Source: Mesorhizobium sp.
GTDB lineage: Bacteria; Pseudomonadota; Alphaproteobacteria; Rhizobiales; Rhizobiaceae
Length of the DNA: 64,000 bases
NCBI GenBank assembly: GCA_004017535.1
Contig: SAJS01000007.1
Location: forward strand, 124,001 to 188,000
Direction of reading: 5' to 3'
Under the pieces are notes generated by a model. It was not told the DNA's origin and did not search any database. It saw nothing but the letters and a program-made list of their open reading frames with translations. The number at the start of each line of letters is the position of its first letter. The first letter of the stretch is position 1. Below are positions 27,541 through 36,439 of the stretch, piece by piece. A program made the position numbers and the translations under genes.

Positions 27541-28330
27541 TCTCGACGAAGCGCGCGAAGAGACCCGCCTGCGATTTGATCTGCAGCTTGCGATAGATGT
27601 TGCGGCGGTGGACCTTGACGGTCCCCGGCACGATGCGGAGCGCCCTGGCGATCGATTCCGTGGAATGGCCCTGGAGCACCAAGTCGACCACCTGCTTTTC
27701 GCGTGAGGTCAGCGACAGGCTTTTCCAGATATGGGAGCGGTCGAGTTCGTTGGCCGTCGCGACGGTTTCGCCGGAGGGTTTGGCCGCAGCCTCTTCAGCA
27801 GGCAAAGCGGGCCAGCGCTGCCTGCAGAAGCCGATCACCGCCGGCGCCATATCGCGCAGCAGCCTGGCATCCGCCGTTCCGAACGGCCCGGTGGCGCGCA
27901 ACCGCATCAGCGACAGCACCAGCGCGTCCTTGCCGGCCAGCGGCACGAAGAAGCCGACTTCCTCGGCAAGCCGGGTCTGGCTGTAATAGGAGCGGTAGTA
28001 TTCGCTGGCATAGAAGCGATCCGGCGCCAGCTCGCGCATGCGCCAGAAGCCTTCCTTGCGCTCGACCGCGGCGTGATGGAATGGGTCGAGCAGATAGGGC
28101 CCTTCCTGATAGAGCGCGACGAAGATGTGGCTCTCAGTCGGCGAGAAGGTCTGGAACAGCAGCGGCGGCCGCGCGGCTCCGCGATAGCCGAAGATCACAC
28201 AGTGATCGAAGCGGACATGCCCGCCAAGCCAGCCTACGATCGCCTTGCCAAAATTGTCACGGCCGGTCTCGCGCGCTGCGGCTATCACCTCCGCCAAGGC
28301 GTTGTAGTCGTCACTGCGGGAGGCAGCCAA
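27518..28330 (-). CDS. LuxR-family transcriptional regulator
   Basis: A regulator of about 270 residues with a C-terminal LuxR-type helix-turn-helix (SLTSREKQVVDLVLQGHSTESIARALRIVPGTVKVHRRNIYRKLQ). The N-terminal ligand-sensing region is not recognisable as a response-regulator receiver, so phosphorylation is not expected. TTG 28330 is suggested because GGGG lies just upstream and because the operator-like palindrome at 28363-28384 would otherwise be inside the gene; ATG 28396 is the main alternative. Divergent from the polyamine-type transport operon, it probably controls that operon. Confidence 0.75.
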   Translation of the reverse strand: MAASRSDDYNALAEVIAAARETGRDNFGKAIVGWLGGHVRFDHCVIFGYRGAARPPLLFQTFSPTESHIFVALYQEGPYLLDPFHHAAVERKEGFWRMRELAPDRFYASEYYRSYYSQTRLAEEVGFFVPLAGKDALVLSLMRLRATGPFGTADARLLRDMAPAVIGFCRQRWPALPAEEAAAKPSGETVATANELDRSHIWKSLSLTSREKQVVDLVLQGHSTESIARALRIVPGTVKVHRRNIYRKLQIKSQAGLFARFVEIIDARIG

Positions 28331-28362
28331 TCCATACCCCTTTAAACGATAAAATCGGCTAA

Positions 28363-28384
28363 ATATACCACCTGCGAGGTATAT
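28363..28384. promoter_or_regulatory. palindromic operator candidate between LuxR gene and polyamine operon
   Basis: ATATACC (28363-28369) and GGTATAT (28378-28384) form a 7-base inverted repeat with an 8-base spacer, overlapping a nested ACCT-GCG-AGGT palindrome (28370-28380). It is placed between the divergent regulator and ABC genes, so it is a good candidate for the LuxR-protein binding site. Confidence 0.55.
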
Positions 28385-28448
28385 ACTAGGTACCATTGGC
28401 TCTGCTAGCGTCACGACATTGCCTCATGCTGTCGCTGGAGCTCGTGGC

Positions 28449-29585
28449 TTGACTGCAGTGCCCGATATCGAATTTCGCGCGGTCACCAAGCGCTATGGCG
28501 CGGTCACCGCGGTGAGCGGCATCGACCTTGCCATCCCGCCCTCCGCCTTCGTCGCGCTGCTCGGCCCTTCCGGCTGCGGCAAGACGACGTGCCTGCGCAT
28601 GATCGGCGGCTTCGAGCAGCCGAGCGAAGGCCAGGTGCTGATCCGCGGCCGCGACATGGCCGGCACTCCGCCCTACCGGCGCCCGGTCAACATGGTATTC
28701 CAGCAATACGCGCTGTTCCCGCATCTCGATGTCGAGGAGAACATCTCGTATGGCCTGCGCCAAGCCAGGCCCAGGCTGTCGTCGCGCCAGATCAGCCAGA
28801 GGGCGGGCGAGGCGCTTTCCATGGTGCAGCTCGCCGGCTACGGACGCCGCAAGATCCACGAGCTTTCCGGCGGCCAGCAGCAGCGCGTGGCGCTGGCGCG
28901 AGCCCTGGTCAACAAGCCGGCGGTGCTGTTGCTCGACGAGCCGCTGGCGGCGCTCGACAAGAAGCTGCGCACGGACATGCAGATCGAGCTGCAGAACCTG
29001 CAGCGCGAGATCGGCATCACCTTCGTGCTGGTCACCCACGACCAGGAAGAAGCGCTGTCGATGAGCGACTTCGTCTGCGTCATGAATGGCGGCCGCGTCG
29101 TCCAGCTCGGGCAGCCGAGCGAGATTTATGACGAGCCGGCCAACCTGTTCGTCGCCGATTTCGTCGGCAAGACAAATCTCTTGAGCGGCAAGGTGGCCGG
29201 GCTCTCCGGCGGTCTCGTCGATGTCGCGCTCGCCGATGGCACGGTGATTGCGGCGCGCAAGCGTGTGCCGCTCAGTCGCGGCGAGGCGGTATCGGTCAGC
29301 CTGCGGCCGGAATCGCTCAGCCTCTCGGCGCCCGGAGGCGGCAGCCTGAAGGGCATCGTTCGCAACCGCATTTTCCTGGGCTCGACGGCGGAATACGCGA
29401 TCGAGGTCCAGGGCATCGGATCACTGCTCGCCAAGGCCGACCACGTGATCGGCCAGGGCAATCTGTTCAAGCCGGGCGAACCCGTCGCCATCGGCTTTGC
29501 CGCCGGAGCGCCGCTGGCGTTTCCGCACACCAAGAATAACGGGACCAACCAGAGGGAAGACCAAAATGCCGAAATCGTATCGTGA
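28449..29585 (+). CDS. ABC transporter ATPase, spermidine/putrescine type (PotA-like)
   Basis: A 378-residue ATPase energising polyamine-type import. It shows Walker A GPSGCGKTT, Q-loop VFQQYALFPH, signature ELSGGQQQRVALARAL, Walker B LLLDEPLAALD and H-loop VTHDQEEAL, then a TOBE domain from about residue 275 (VSLRPESLSL). TTG 28449 is taken as start because GGAG lies at suitable spacing; GTG 28458 is possible. The 3' end overlaps the binding-protein gene by 20 bases. First gene of an operon running through two permeases. Confidence 0.9.
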   Translation: MTAVPDIEFRAVTKRYGAVTAVSGIDLAIPPSAFVALLGPSGCGKTTCLRMIGGFEQPSEGQVLIRGRDMAGTPPYRRPVNMVFQQYALFPHLDVEENISYGLRQARPRLSSRQISQRAGEALSMVQLAGYGRRKIHELSGGQQQRVALARALVNKPAVLLLDEPLAALDKKLRTDMQIELQNLQREIGITFVLVTHDQEEALSMSDFVCVMNGGRVVQLGQPSEIYDEPANLFVADFVGKTNLLSGKVAGLSGGLVDVALADGTVIAARKRVPLSRGEAVSVSLRPESLSLSAPGGGSLKGIVRNRIFLGSTAEYAIEVQGIGSLLAKADHVIGQGNLFKPGEPVAIGFAAGAPLAFPHTKNNGTNQREDQNAEIVS

Positions 29586-30729
29586 CGGGCTGCCGATAAC
29601 CCCCGATAAATTCGTCGACCAGTTGATGCGCCTGAAGCGCGGCTCGATCAGCCGGCGCGACTTCCTCGGCCTCACAGGCCTCGGTGTCGCGACCGCGGTG
29701 ATGGCGCGCGAGCTCGGCATCATGCCCACGCCGGCCTTCGCCGCCGAGAACCTCGGCGACCGCATGTCGATCGCCACCTGGCCGAACTACCACGACCCGC
29801 AGACCTTCGAGAATTTCAAGGCCGAGACCGGTGTGGCCGTCGAGGTCAACGTCTTCGGCTCGAACGAGGAAATGCTGGCCAAGCTGCAGGCCGGCGGGTC
29901 GGGCTGGAGCCTGTTCGTGCCGACCAACTACACGATCTCAACCTACAAGAAGCTCGGCATCATCGAAGCGCTCAATATGGCCAAGCTGCCGAATTTCGAC
30001 GGCAAGTCGGAAGACTCGCGCTTCACCGCCGAGGGCACGATCGACGGCACGATCTACGCCGTGCCGAAGAACTGGGGCACGACCGGCTTTGCCGTCAACA
30101 CCAAGAAGCTTACCAAGCCCATGTCGAGCTGGAAGGAGTTCTGGGACACGGCCATGGCAGAGGGCGATGGCCGCACGATGGTACATGACTATCAGCTCAC
30201 CACCATTGGCAACGCGCTGAAATATTATGGCTATTCGTTCAACTCGCTGAAGCAGGACGAGCTCGCCAAGGCCGAGGAGTTGCTGCTCAAGGTCAAGCCG
30301 CATCTGTTCGCTGTGTCGAGCGACTATCAGCCCGGAATGCGCGCCGGCGATGCCTGGATGACGATGTGCTGGACCAATGACGGGGCGCAGCTCCATCGCG
30401 ACATCCCCGAGATCGCCTATGTGCTCGGCAAGGAAGGCGGCGAGATCTGGACCGACTTCTACGCCATCCCGAAGGACGCGCCGAACAAGCCGGCCGGCTA
30501 TGCGCTGCTCAACTATCTGATGAATCCGAAGGTGGCGGTGAAGGAGCATCTGGCCAATGGCGCGCCCTCGACCGATGCGCGGGTCAACGCGCTGCTGCCG
30601 AAAGAGGTGCTCGACAACCCGATCCTCTATCCGGCGGCCGATTTGTTGAAGCCGCTCGAGTTCGGCGCCGCCGCGACGCTGACGGATCCTGGCCGCGCCG
30701 AGCTGATGGCGCGCTTCAAGTCGGCTTGA
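29566..30729 (+). CDS. polyamine-type ABC substrate-binding protein (PotD-like), Tat-exported
   Basis: A 387-residue periplasmic binding protein of the PotD/PotF group. A cytoplasmic N-terminal tail of about 28 residues precedes the twin-arginine signal (ISRRDFLGL) and cleavage region AFAAENLGD. The mature part has the family pattern SIATWPNYHDPQTFENF, GVAVEVNVFGSNEEMLAKL, YAVPKNWGTTGFAVN and AWMTMCWTNDGA. ATG 29566 follows AGAGGGAAGA. The putrescine or spermidine specificity is inferred from the downstream gamma-glutamylation genes. Confidence 0.88.
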   Translation: MPKSYRDGLPITPDKFVDQLMRLKRGSISRRDFLGLTGLGVATAVMARELGIMPTPAFAAENLGDRMSIATWPNYHDPQTFENFKAETGVAVEVNVFGSNEEMLAKLQAGGSGWSLFVPTNYTISTYKKLGIIEALNMAKLPNFDGKSEDSRFTAEGTIDGTIYAVPKNWGTTGFAVNTKKLTKPMSSWKEFWDTAMAEGDGRTMVHDYQLTTIGNALKYYGYSFNSLKQDELAKAEELLLKVKPHLFAVSSDYQPGMRAGDAWMTMCWTNDGAQLHRDIPEIAYVLGKEGGEIWTDFYAIPKDAPNKPAGYALLNYLMNPKVAVKEHLANGAPSTDARVNALLPKEVLDNPILYPAADLLKPLEFGAAATLTDPGRAELMARFKSA

Positions 30730-30765
30730 GGGAGACCGGCCACAAACCTCATCAAAACAATGCGA

Positions 30766-30787
30766 CCGGCGGACGAAGGTCCGCCGG
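30766..30787 (+). terminator. intercistronic hairpin after binding-protein gene
   Basis: CCGGCGGAC and GTCCGCCGG form a perfect 9-base stem with a GAAG tetraloop, between the binding-protein and first permease genes. There is no T tract, so it is more likely an mRNA-stabilising or attenuating element than a full terminator. Confidence 0.65.
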
Positions 30788-30806
30788 CTCCTAACCGGCT
30801 TTCCCG

Positions 30807-31670
30807 ATGCGCGGCAGTCTCTTTCGCAAAAACCTCGTAACGACGCTGCTGCTCGCTCCGGCGGCGCTATGGCTGGTCATCTTCCTGGTCCTGCCCTTCA
30901 TCGCCATCGCCATCTTCAGCGTCGGCGAGCGGGCGCCGGAGGGCGGCTACCAGGCCGCGCTGACCTTCGCGCAATACGCCAATTTGCCGGCGCGGGCGAC
31001 CGCCTTCTGGAACACGATGGTGCTGGCGCCCATCGGCGCGCTGGCCTGCCTGCTCGTCGCTTATCCGGTCGCCTACTATCTGGCGCTTCGAGCACCGGAT
31101 CGCTGGCGGCTGATCCTGCTCGCGATGATCGTCATCCCGTTCTGGACCAGCCTTCTGATGCGCACCTATGCCTGGATGTACATCCTTGGCGGGCGCGGCA
31201 TTCCAGCCCTGCTCGCCTATGTCGGCATCGAGGACCTCAGGCTGATCAACACGCCGGGCGCGGTGCTGCTCGGCATCGTCTACGGTTATCTGCCATTGAT
31301 GATCCTGCCGATCTACGTCAGCCTGGAACGGCTCGACCGCCGGCTGCTCGAGGCTTCCGCCGATCTCGGCGCGACTCCCTTGTCCACGTTCCTTGGCGTG
31401 ACGCTCAGGCTGTCGCTGCCCGGCGTGATGACCGGCTTCTCGCTGGTGATGATCTTGCTGCTTGGCGAGTATCTGATCCCGACGCTGCTCGGCGGCGGCA
31501 AGGTGTTCTTCATCGGTAACGCGCTGGTCGACCTGTTCCTGCAGTCGCGCAACTGGCCGTTCGGATCGGCCATCGCCATCACGCTGGTGCTGGTCTCGGT
31601 GGTGGTGCTGATCATCGCCAACCGCATCTCGACCAGGCTCTCGGGGGCACGCCGGGTGGACCTGATCTGA
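30807..31670 (+). CDS. ABC transporter permease, PotB-like
   Basis: A 287-residue inner-membrane permease with six hydrophobic segments. The EAA loop contacting the ATPase is present as LLEASADLGATPLSTFLGVTLRLSLPG. The N-terminal segment is LLLAPAALWLVIFLVLPFIAI. It is followed with a one-base TGATG overlap by the second permease, and belongs to the polyamine-type import operon. Confidence 0.9.
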   Translation: MRGSLFRKNLVTTLLLAPAALWLVIFLVLPFIAIAIFSVGERAPEGGYQAALTFAQYANLPARATAFWNTMVLAPIGALACLLVAYPVAYYLALRAPDRWRLILLAMIVIPFWTSLLMRTYAWMYILGGRGIPALLAYVGIEDLRLINTPGAVLLGIVYGYLPLMILPIYVSLERLDRRLLEASADLGATPLSTFLGVTLRLSLPGVMTGFSLVMILLLGEYLIPTLLGGGKVFFIGNALVDLFLQSRNWPFGSAIAITLVLVSVVVLIIANRISTRLSGARRVDLI

Positions 31671-32482
31671 TGCGCGCCTTCGTCGTTGCCGTCTTTGCTT
31701 TCCTCTATCTGCCGATCGCGCTGGTCGTGCTGTTCTCGTTCAACGCCGGTCATCATGCCAGCGAGTTCACCGGCTTTTCGGTGCAATGGTACGGCAAGGC
31801 GTTGTCCAACCCGTTCCTGGTCGAGGCGCTGAAGAACAGCCTCTTCATCGCCACCACCAGCGCGCTGCTTGCGGCTTTCTGCGGCACGGCCGCGGCGCTC
31901 GGGTTGCAGCGCGTCGGCGCGCGGACGCGAGCTCTCTTCGACGCGTTGCTAGGCGCGGCGATCGTCGTTCCGGGCGTCGTCATCGGCATCTCGACGCTGG
32001 TCGCGCTGGTGCAGCTCTTCGCGGTCGTCAATCCGTTCCTCGCCGAGTTGTGGCCGACCGACCAGCCGCCGAAGCTTTCGCTCGGCTATGGCTCGATCAT
32101 CGCCGCGCATGGCCTGTTTTCGATGGCGCTGGTGACGATGATCGTCGGCACGCGGCTCTCGAGCCTCGATCGCAACCTGGTCGAGGCCTCCAGCGATCTC
32201 TACGCCACACCGCTGACGACGTTCCGCTCGATCGTGCTGCCGCAGATCATGCCGGCGGTGATCGCGGGGTTCCTGCTCGCCTTCACCTTCTCCTTCGATG
32301 ATTTCATCGTCGCCTTCTTCGTCGCCGGCGCGCAGACGACGCTGCCGATCTACGTCTTCGCCTCGATCCGCCGCGGCGTGACGCCCGAGATCAACGCCAT
32401 CGCGACGATCGTGCTCTGCGCCTCGGTCGTGCTCGTGCTGCTCGCGCAATGGCAGCTCGGCCGACGCAAACCATCGCCTTGA
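31670..32482 (+). CDS. ABC transporter permease, PotC-like
   Basis: A 270-residue inner-membrane permease with six hydrophobic segments and the EAA loop NLVEASSDLYATPLTTFRSIVLPQIMPA. FTFSFDDFIVAFFVAGA is a typical PotC/PotI segment. The start ATG overlaps the preceding stop. The pair of permeases, PotA-like ATPase and PotD-like binding protein form a complete importer. The SDR gene begins 11 bp after its stop. Confidence 0.9.
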   Translation: MRAFVVAVFAFLYLPIALVVLFSFNAGHHASEFTGFSVQWYGKALSNPFLVEALKNSLFIATTSALLAAFCGTAAALGLQRVGARTRALFDALLGAAIVVPGVVIGISTLVALVQLFAVVNPFLAELWPTDQPPKLSLGYGSIIAAHGLFSMALVTMIVGTRLSSLDRNLVEASSDLYATPLTTFRSIVLPQIMPAVIAGFLLAFTFSFDDFIVAFFVAGAQTTLPIYVFASIRRGVTPEINAIATIVLCASVVLVLLAQWQLGRRKPSP

Positions 32483-32493
32483 AAGACAGATCC

Positions 32494-33255
32494 ATGATTT
32501 TGAAAGACCGTATCGCCGTGGTGACGGGCGCCGGGTCCGGCATAGGACGCGCCGGGGCCATGATCATGGCCAGGGAAGGGGCACACGTCGTCATCGCTGA
32601 CCGTGATCCCGCGGCCGGGGAGGCCACGGCCTCCGCCATCCGCGACGTTGGCGGCCGTGCCGAGGCGGTCGTCACGGATGTGGGCGACGATACGGCCGTC
32701 GAAGAGCTCATCGAGGGAACGCTCGGCAGGCATGGCCGGATCGACATCCTGCACAGCCATGCCGGTATCCAGGTCGGCGGCACGCTGACGGAAGTGGGCA
32801 CCGATGGCATGGATGCTTCGTGGCGGATCAATGTGCGGGCGCAATTCCTGGCGGCGAAGACCGTCATGCCGGCGATGATCGCGCAGGGAGGCGGCGTCAT
32901 CCTCAACACGGCGTCCAATTCCGGTGTCTTCTACGATCGCGAGATGATCGCCTATGCCACCTCCAAGCATGCCGTGGTGGCGATGACCAGGCAGATGTCG
33001 CTCGATTACGCCAAGCACAATGTACGCATCAACGCGCTCTGCCCGGGCTGGGTCGACACGCCCTTCAACGAGCCGTTCATCGCCCAGATGGGCGGGCGCG
33101 ACGCGATCGAGAACTATGTCCGCACCAAGATCCCGATGGGGCGCTGGGCGAGCGCGGAGGAGATCGCGGAGGCCATCCTGTTCCTTGTCTCCGACCGGTC
33201 GTCCTTCATGACCGGACAGGCGCTGGTGGTCGACGGCGGCGAGAGCATCGGCTGA
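32494..33255 (+). CDS. short-chain dehydrogenase/reductase
   Basis: A 253-residue classical SDR: cofactor motif TGAGSGIGRAGA, acidic residue in VIADRDPA that suggests NAD preference, HSHAG in place of NNAG, catalytic Ser in NTASNSG, Tyr and Lys in YATSKHA, and the CPGWVDTPF tail segment. ATG 32494 is chosen because the N-terminal Rossmann strand starts there; the ribosome site is weak. It lies 11 bp after the permease gene, so it is likely cotranscribed with the importer; the substrate is unknown. Confidence 0.84.
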   Translation: MILKDRIAVVTGAGSGIGRAGAMIMAREGAHVVIADRDPAAGEATASAIRDVGGRAEAVVTDVGDDTAVEELIEGTLGRHGRIDILHSHAGIQVGGTLTEVGTDGMDASWRINVRAQFLAAKTVMPAMIAQGGGVILNTASNSGVFYDREMIAYATSKHAVVAMTRQMSLDYAKHNVRINALCPGWVDTPFNEPFIAQMGGRDAIENYVRTKIPMGRWASAEEIAEAILFLVSDRSSFMTGQALVVDGGESIG

Positions 33256-33697
33256 TCTGGTCCAGCAAAGCAGACTTGCGCCAGCGGCGATGATGGTTCA
33301 AATCATGGGCTCCACCACTTTGTTTTTACGCAATTCCGGACGGAAAACCGCTCACAATTTTCCTGGAATTGCTCTAGCGAGACCCGTCATGCAACGTGCA
33401 AAACAGCAATACTGCGAGAGGCATCAGGTTGTCGCCTGCGGTATTTCTTTTGCGCGCGCTGGATATCACTGATCATGCGCTGCTGCCGCCACGAGAACCT
33501 GCAGCGCGCGGAGGAGACGAAGGTCGGCTCGCATGTCGTTCGCGACGGCTGGACCGAAGGGGTGGAAGGCGCGTTGCACCCGGCCCTTCGGCCGGCCATC
33601 AGGCGGGCGTCCGTCCTCGGATAACGCAGCTTAGATAACGCCCTACCGGAACGGACATGCCCGCCGAAGCGATCTCTCCTTCGTACGGACATGACCA
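33256..33697. other. intergenic with one palindromic repeat
   Basis: About 440 bases. It holds a palindromic repeat (33330-33372, listed separately) and a weaker inverted repeat GCGCTGC (33477-33483)/GCAGCGC (33501-33507). No gene was recognised. The promoter for the glutamine-synthetase-like gene must lie in the last 150 bases, but no clear hexamers were identified. Confidence 0.45.
33330..33372. repeat. short palindromic repeat, copy 1
   Basis: GCAATTCC (33330-33337) and GGAATTGC (33365-33372) are perfect inverted arms around a loop containing CGGACGGAAAACCG. A second copy with the same arms and nearly the same loop is at 37259-37302. The shared flank TTGTTTTT precedes both. Confidence 0.8.
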
Positions 33698-35068
33698 ATG
33701 CCTGACAATCTGAACACCTCATTCCCCAGCGCGGACACGCAAAGCTGGCTGAAGACGCACGCGATCAACGAAGTCGAATGCTTCGTGCCGGACGTCAACG
33801 GCGTGCTGCGCGGAAAGACCTTGCCTGTAGCTAAATTCCTGAAGTCGCTCGACGACCGCGCGCTCTATTTGCCGAGCAGCGCCTTCCTGGTCGCCATCGA
33901 CGGCCGCTATTCCGGCTCCATCGACGAGGGCTTTGCCTATTCCGACCCGGACATGCGCATGGTGCCCGACGTTTCGAGCCTGTGCCTTGCGCCCGGCAGC
34001 ACCGGCCGAGCCTATGTTTTTGCCGACGCGTTCCACATGGACGACCGGCCCTGGATGGCCTCGCCGCGCCATGTGCTGAAATCCGTGCTCGACCTCTATC
34101 AGCAGCGCGGCTGGCGCGCGGTGGTGGCGCCGGAGCTCGAATTCTACCTCACGGCACCGAATCCCGACCCGGATCGTCCGGTCACGGCGCCGGTCGGGCG
34201 CAACGGCCGGCCGGAAAACGTGCAGCATCCCTACGACATGCAGGCGATGGAGGAGTTCGAAGCGGTGACGCGGCGGCTCTATGAACACGCCGCCGTCGTG
34301 GGCTTGCCGGTGGAGACGCTGATCCATGAATCCGGCACGGCGCAGCTCGAGATCAATCTGCTGCATGGCGATCCGCTGACGCTCGCCGACCAAGTGCTTC
34401 TGTTCAAGCGCCTGGCGCGGCAGATCGCTCAGGCAAACGGCATGCATGCCACCTTCATGGCCAAGCCGATCGCCGCGCAGGCGGGCAGCGCGATGCATCT
34501 GCACATGTCGATCGTCGACCGGAAGGGCGAGCCCCTGTTTGCCGGCGAGGACGGCGAGGACAGCGCGATGTTCTCGCATTTCATCGGCGGCTTGCAGAAA
34601 TACATCCCCGAAATCATGCCGCTGTTCGCGCCGCATGCGAATTCGTACCGGCGCATCCGCCCCGGCCACAGCGCTCCGGCCAACATCGAGTGGTCGCATG
34701 ACAACCGCTCCTGCGGCCTGCGCGTGCCGCTGGGCGGGCGCGCCGCGCGCCGCATCGAGAACCGTCTGCCTGGCGCCGACGCCAACCCTTATCTAGCGAT
34801 GGCCGGCTCGCTGATCGCCGGCTATCTCGGCATTGAGGAGAAGCTCGCGCGCTCGGAAGAGGCCTTCGGCAATGCCTATAAAAGCAAGAGCACGCTGCCA
34901 AAGACGATGGAGGAAGCGCTCGATCGTTTCGCCGCCTGCGAGCCCGTGCGGCCGTTGCTCGGCGAGGATTTCTTCCAGACCTATCTGCGCGTGAAGAGCG
35001 TCGAGCTCGACCTGTTCCAGAGCGTCGTGACGTCCTGGGAACGCGACCACCTGCTGCTCAAGGTGTGA
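33698..35068 (+). CDS. glutamine synthetase-family protein, gamma-glutamylpolyamine synthetase-like (PuuA)
   Basis: A 456-residue homologue of PuuA, which ligates glutamate to putrescine using ATP. Motifs are CFVPDVNGVLRGK, VVAPELEFYLT, ESGTAQLEINLLHG, SAMHLHMSI, PHANSYRRIRPGHSAP, and PGADANPYLAMAG. It overlaps the FAD oxidase reading frame at its stop (GTGACCATG context) and follows the polyamine-type importer, so the pair reproduces the first two steps of the Puu route. It is only a distant paralogue of the gene at 13423. Confidence 0.86.
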   Translation: MPDNLNTSFPSADTQSWLKTHAINEVECFVPDVNGVLRGKTLPVAKFLKSLDDRALYLPSSAFLVAIDGRYSGSIDEGFAYSDPDMRMVPDVSSLCLAPGSTGRAYVFADAFHMDDRPWMASPRHVLKSVLDLYQQRGWRAVVAPELEFYLTAPNPDPDRPVTAPVGRNGRPENVQHPYDMQAMEEFEAVTRRLYEHAAVVGLPVETLIHESGTAQLEINLLHGDPLTLADQVLLFKRLARQIAQANGMHATFMAKPIAAQAGSAMHLHMSIVDRKGEPLFAGEDGEDSAMFSHFIGGLQKYIPEIMPLFAPHANSYRRIRPGHSAPANIEWSHDNRSCGLRVPLGGRAARRIENRLPGADANPYLAMAGSLIAGYLGIEEKLARSEEAFGNAYKSKSTLPKTMEEALDRFAACEPVRPLLGEDFFQTYLRVKSVELDLFQSVVTSWERDHLLLKV

Positions 35069-35070
35069 CC

Positions 35071-36369
35071 ATGGCTTCGCGTTCGACAGGGTTCAATTCC
35101 GGTCTCGATATCGGCAAATCCTACTATGTCGCCACCGCCAATCCGGCGCCTGACCATCCAGCACTTGCCGGTGACGTCGATGCCGACCTGGTGGTGGTGG
35201 GCGGCGGCTGCACCGGTCTTTCGGCGGCGCTGCATGCGGCCGAGCGCGGCCTGAAGGTGGTGCTGCTCGAAGGCGGCAAGATCGGCTGGGGCGCCTCGGG
35301 CCGCAATGGCGGCCAGATGATCCCCGGCCTGCGCAAGGGCGCCAAGGGCCTGGTCAAGTCCTTCGGGCCGGAACGGGCCAAGGCACTGTTCGACCTGGCC
35401 TTCGAGGCGCGCGGGCTGGTGCTCGACATCATCGAGCGCCACGGCATCGAATGCGACTTGCGCCTGAACGGTCATCTGGTCGGCGCGGTCAGCGCTTCGG
35501 ATGTGCGCGACTTCGAGGAAGAGGCCGAATGCCTGGCCAAGGTGATGAAGTTCACCGATGTCGAGATCCTGTCGGCGGCTGAGGCGCGGCAGATGGTCGA
35601 CACACCCTATCAAGGCGCGGTCTACGAAAGGCAGGGCGGACACATGCATCCGCTCAACTACACGCTGGGGCTTGCGCGCGCCGCGGTTGGCGCCGGCGTG
35701 GTCATCCATGAGAACTCGGTTGCGGTGCGGCTGGAGCGCGAGCCGTCCATCAGGGTCTTCACCGACAAGGGCTCAGTCCGCGCCAGGCATGTGGTGCTGG
35801 CCGGCGATGCGCTGCTCAAAGGGCTGGAGCCGCGCGTCAACAGCCGCATCATGCCGGTCGGCAACTACATCGTTGCCACCGAGCCGTTGGGCGAGCGCAA
35901 TGTCATCCCGGCCAATGTCGCGGTCTCGGACACGCTGTTCGTGGTCAACTACTACCGCATGTCGGCGGACGGCCGCCTGCTGTTTGGGGGCGGCGAGCGC
36001 TACACGCCGTCGCCGCCGGCCGACATCGCCGGCTTCGTGCGGCCGCATATGGAAAGGACCTTTCCGCAACTCAAGGGCTGCCGCATCGACCACGCCTGGG
36101 GCGGGCTGGTGTCGGTGACGACGTCGCGCCTGCCGCATGTCGGGCATTATGGCGAGGTCTATTTCGCGCATGGCTATTCCGGCAAAGGCGTCATCCTGTC
36201 GACGCTGTCGGGCAAGCTCCTGGCGGAAGCGATCACGGGCGATGCCTCGCGGCTCGACCTGTTCTCGACGCTGACGCCGCTGCCGTTTCCCGGAGGCACG
36301 GCGCTGCGCGGCCCGCTCTATGTGCTTGGCATGCTGTGGTATGCGATGCGCGATCGGCTCAGACACTGA
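35071..36369 (+). CDS. FAD-dependent oxidoreductase, gamma-glutamylputrescine oxidase-like (PuuB)
   Basis: A 432-residue flavoprotein of the DAO family. The FAD-binding dinucleotide fold is LVVVGGGCTGLSAALHAAERG with the acidic ribose contact VLLEGG, followed by the family signature GWGASGRNGGQMIPGLRKG. A second nucleotide-contact region lies near the C-terminus (GYSGKGVILSTLSGKLLAEAI). It should oxidise the gamma-glutamylamine made by the preceding enzyme, releasing H2O2 and the aldehyde. ATG 35071 is chosen over GTG 35065. The aldehyde dehydrogenase (PuuC) and hydrolase (PuuD) of the pathway are not in the window. Confidence 0.86.
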   Translation: MASRSTGFNSGLDIGKSYYVATANPAPDHPALAGDVDADLVVVGGGCTGLSAALHAAERGLKVVLLEGGKIGWGASGRNGGQMIPGLRKGAKGLVKSFGPERAKALFDLAFEARGLVLDIIERHGIECDLRLNGHLVGAVSASDVRDFEEEAECLAKVMKFTDVEILSAAEARQMVDTPYQGAVYERQGGHMHPLNYTLGLARAAVGAGVVIHENSVAVRLEREPSIRVFTDKGSVRARHVVLAGDALLKGLEPRVNSRIMPVGNYIVATEPLGERNVIPANVAVSDTLFVVNYYRMSADGRLLFGGGERYTPSPPADIAGFVRPHMERTFPQLKGCRIDHAWGGLVSVTTSRLPHVGHYGEVYFAHGYSGKGVILSTLSGKLLAEAITGDASRLDLFSTLTPLPFPGGTALRGPLYVLGMLWYAMRDRLRH

Positions 36370-36439
36370 CGCTGGTTTCCTTGCCCTGGCGTGGCTAATG
36401 TCTCTGCGCCGGGAGGGAAATCCCGAGAAGGAAAAGCGG

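Noticed and set aside
28363-28384. Reading the LuxR-side palindrome as a quorum-sensing lux box
   Set aside because: The arms are 7 bases with an 8-base spacer but do not match the usual lux-box sequence, and the regulator's N-terminal domain is not clearly an autoinducer-binding domain.
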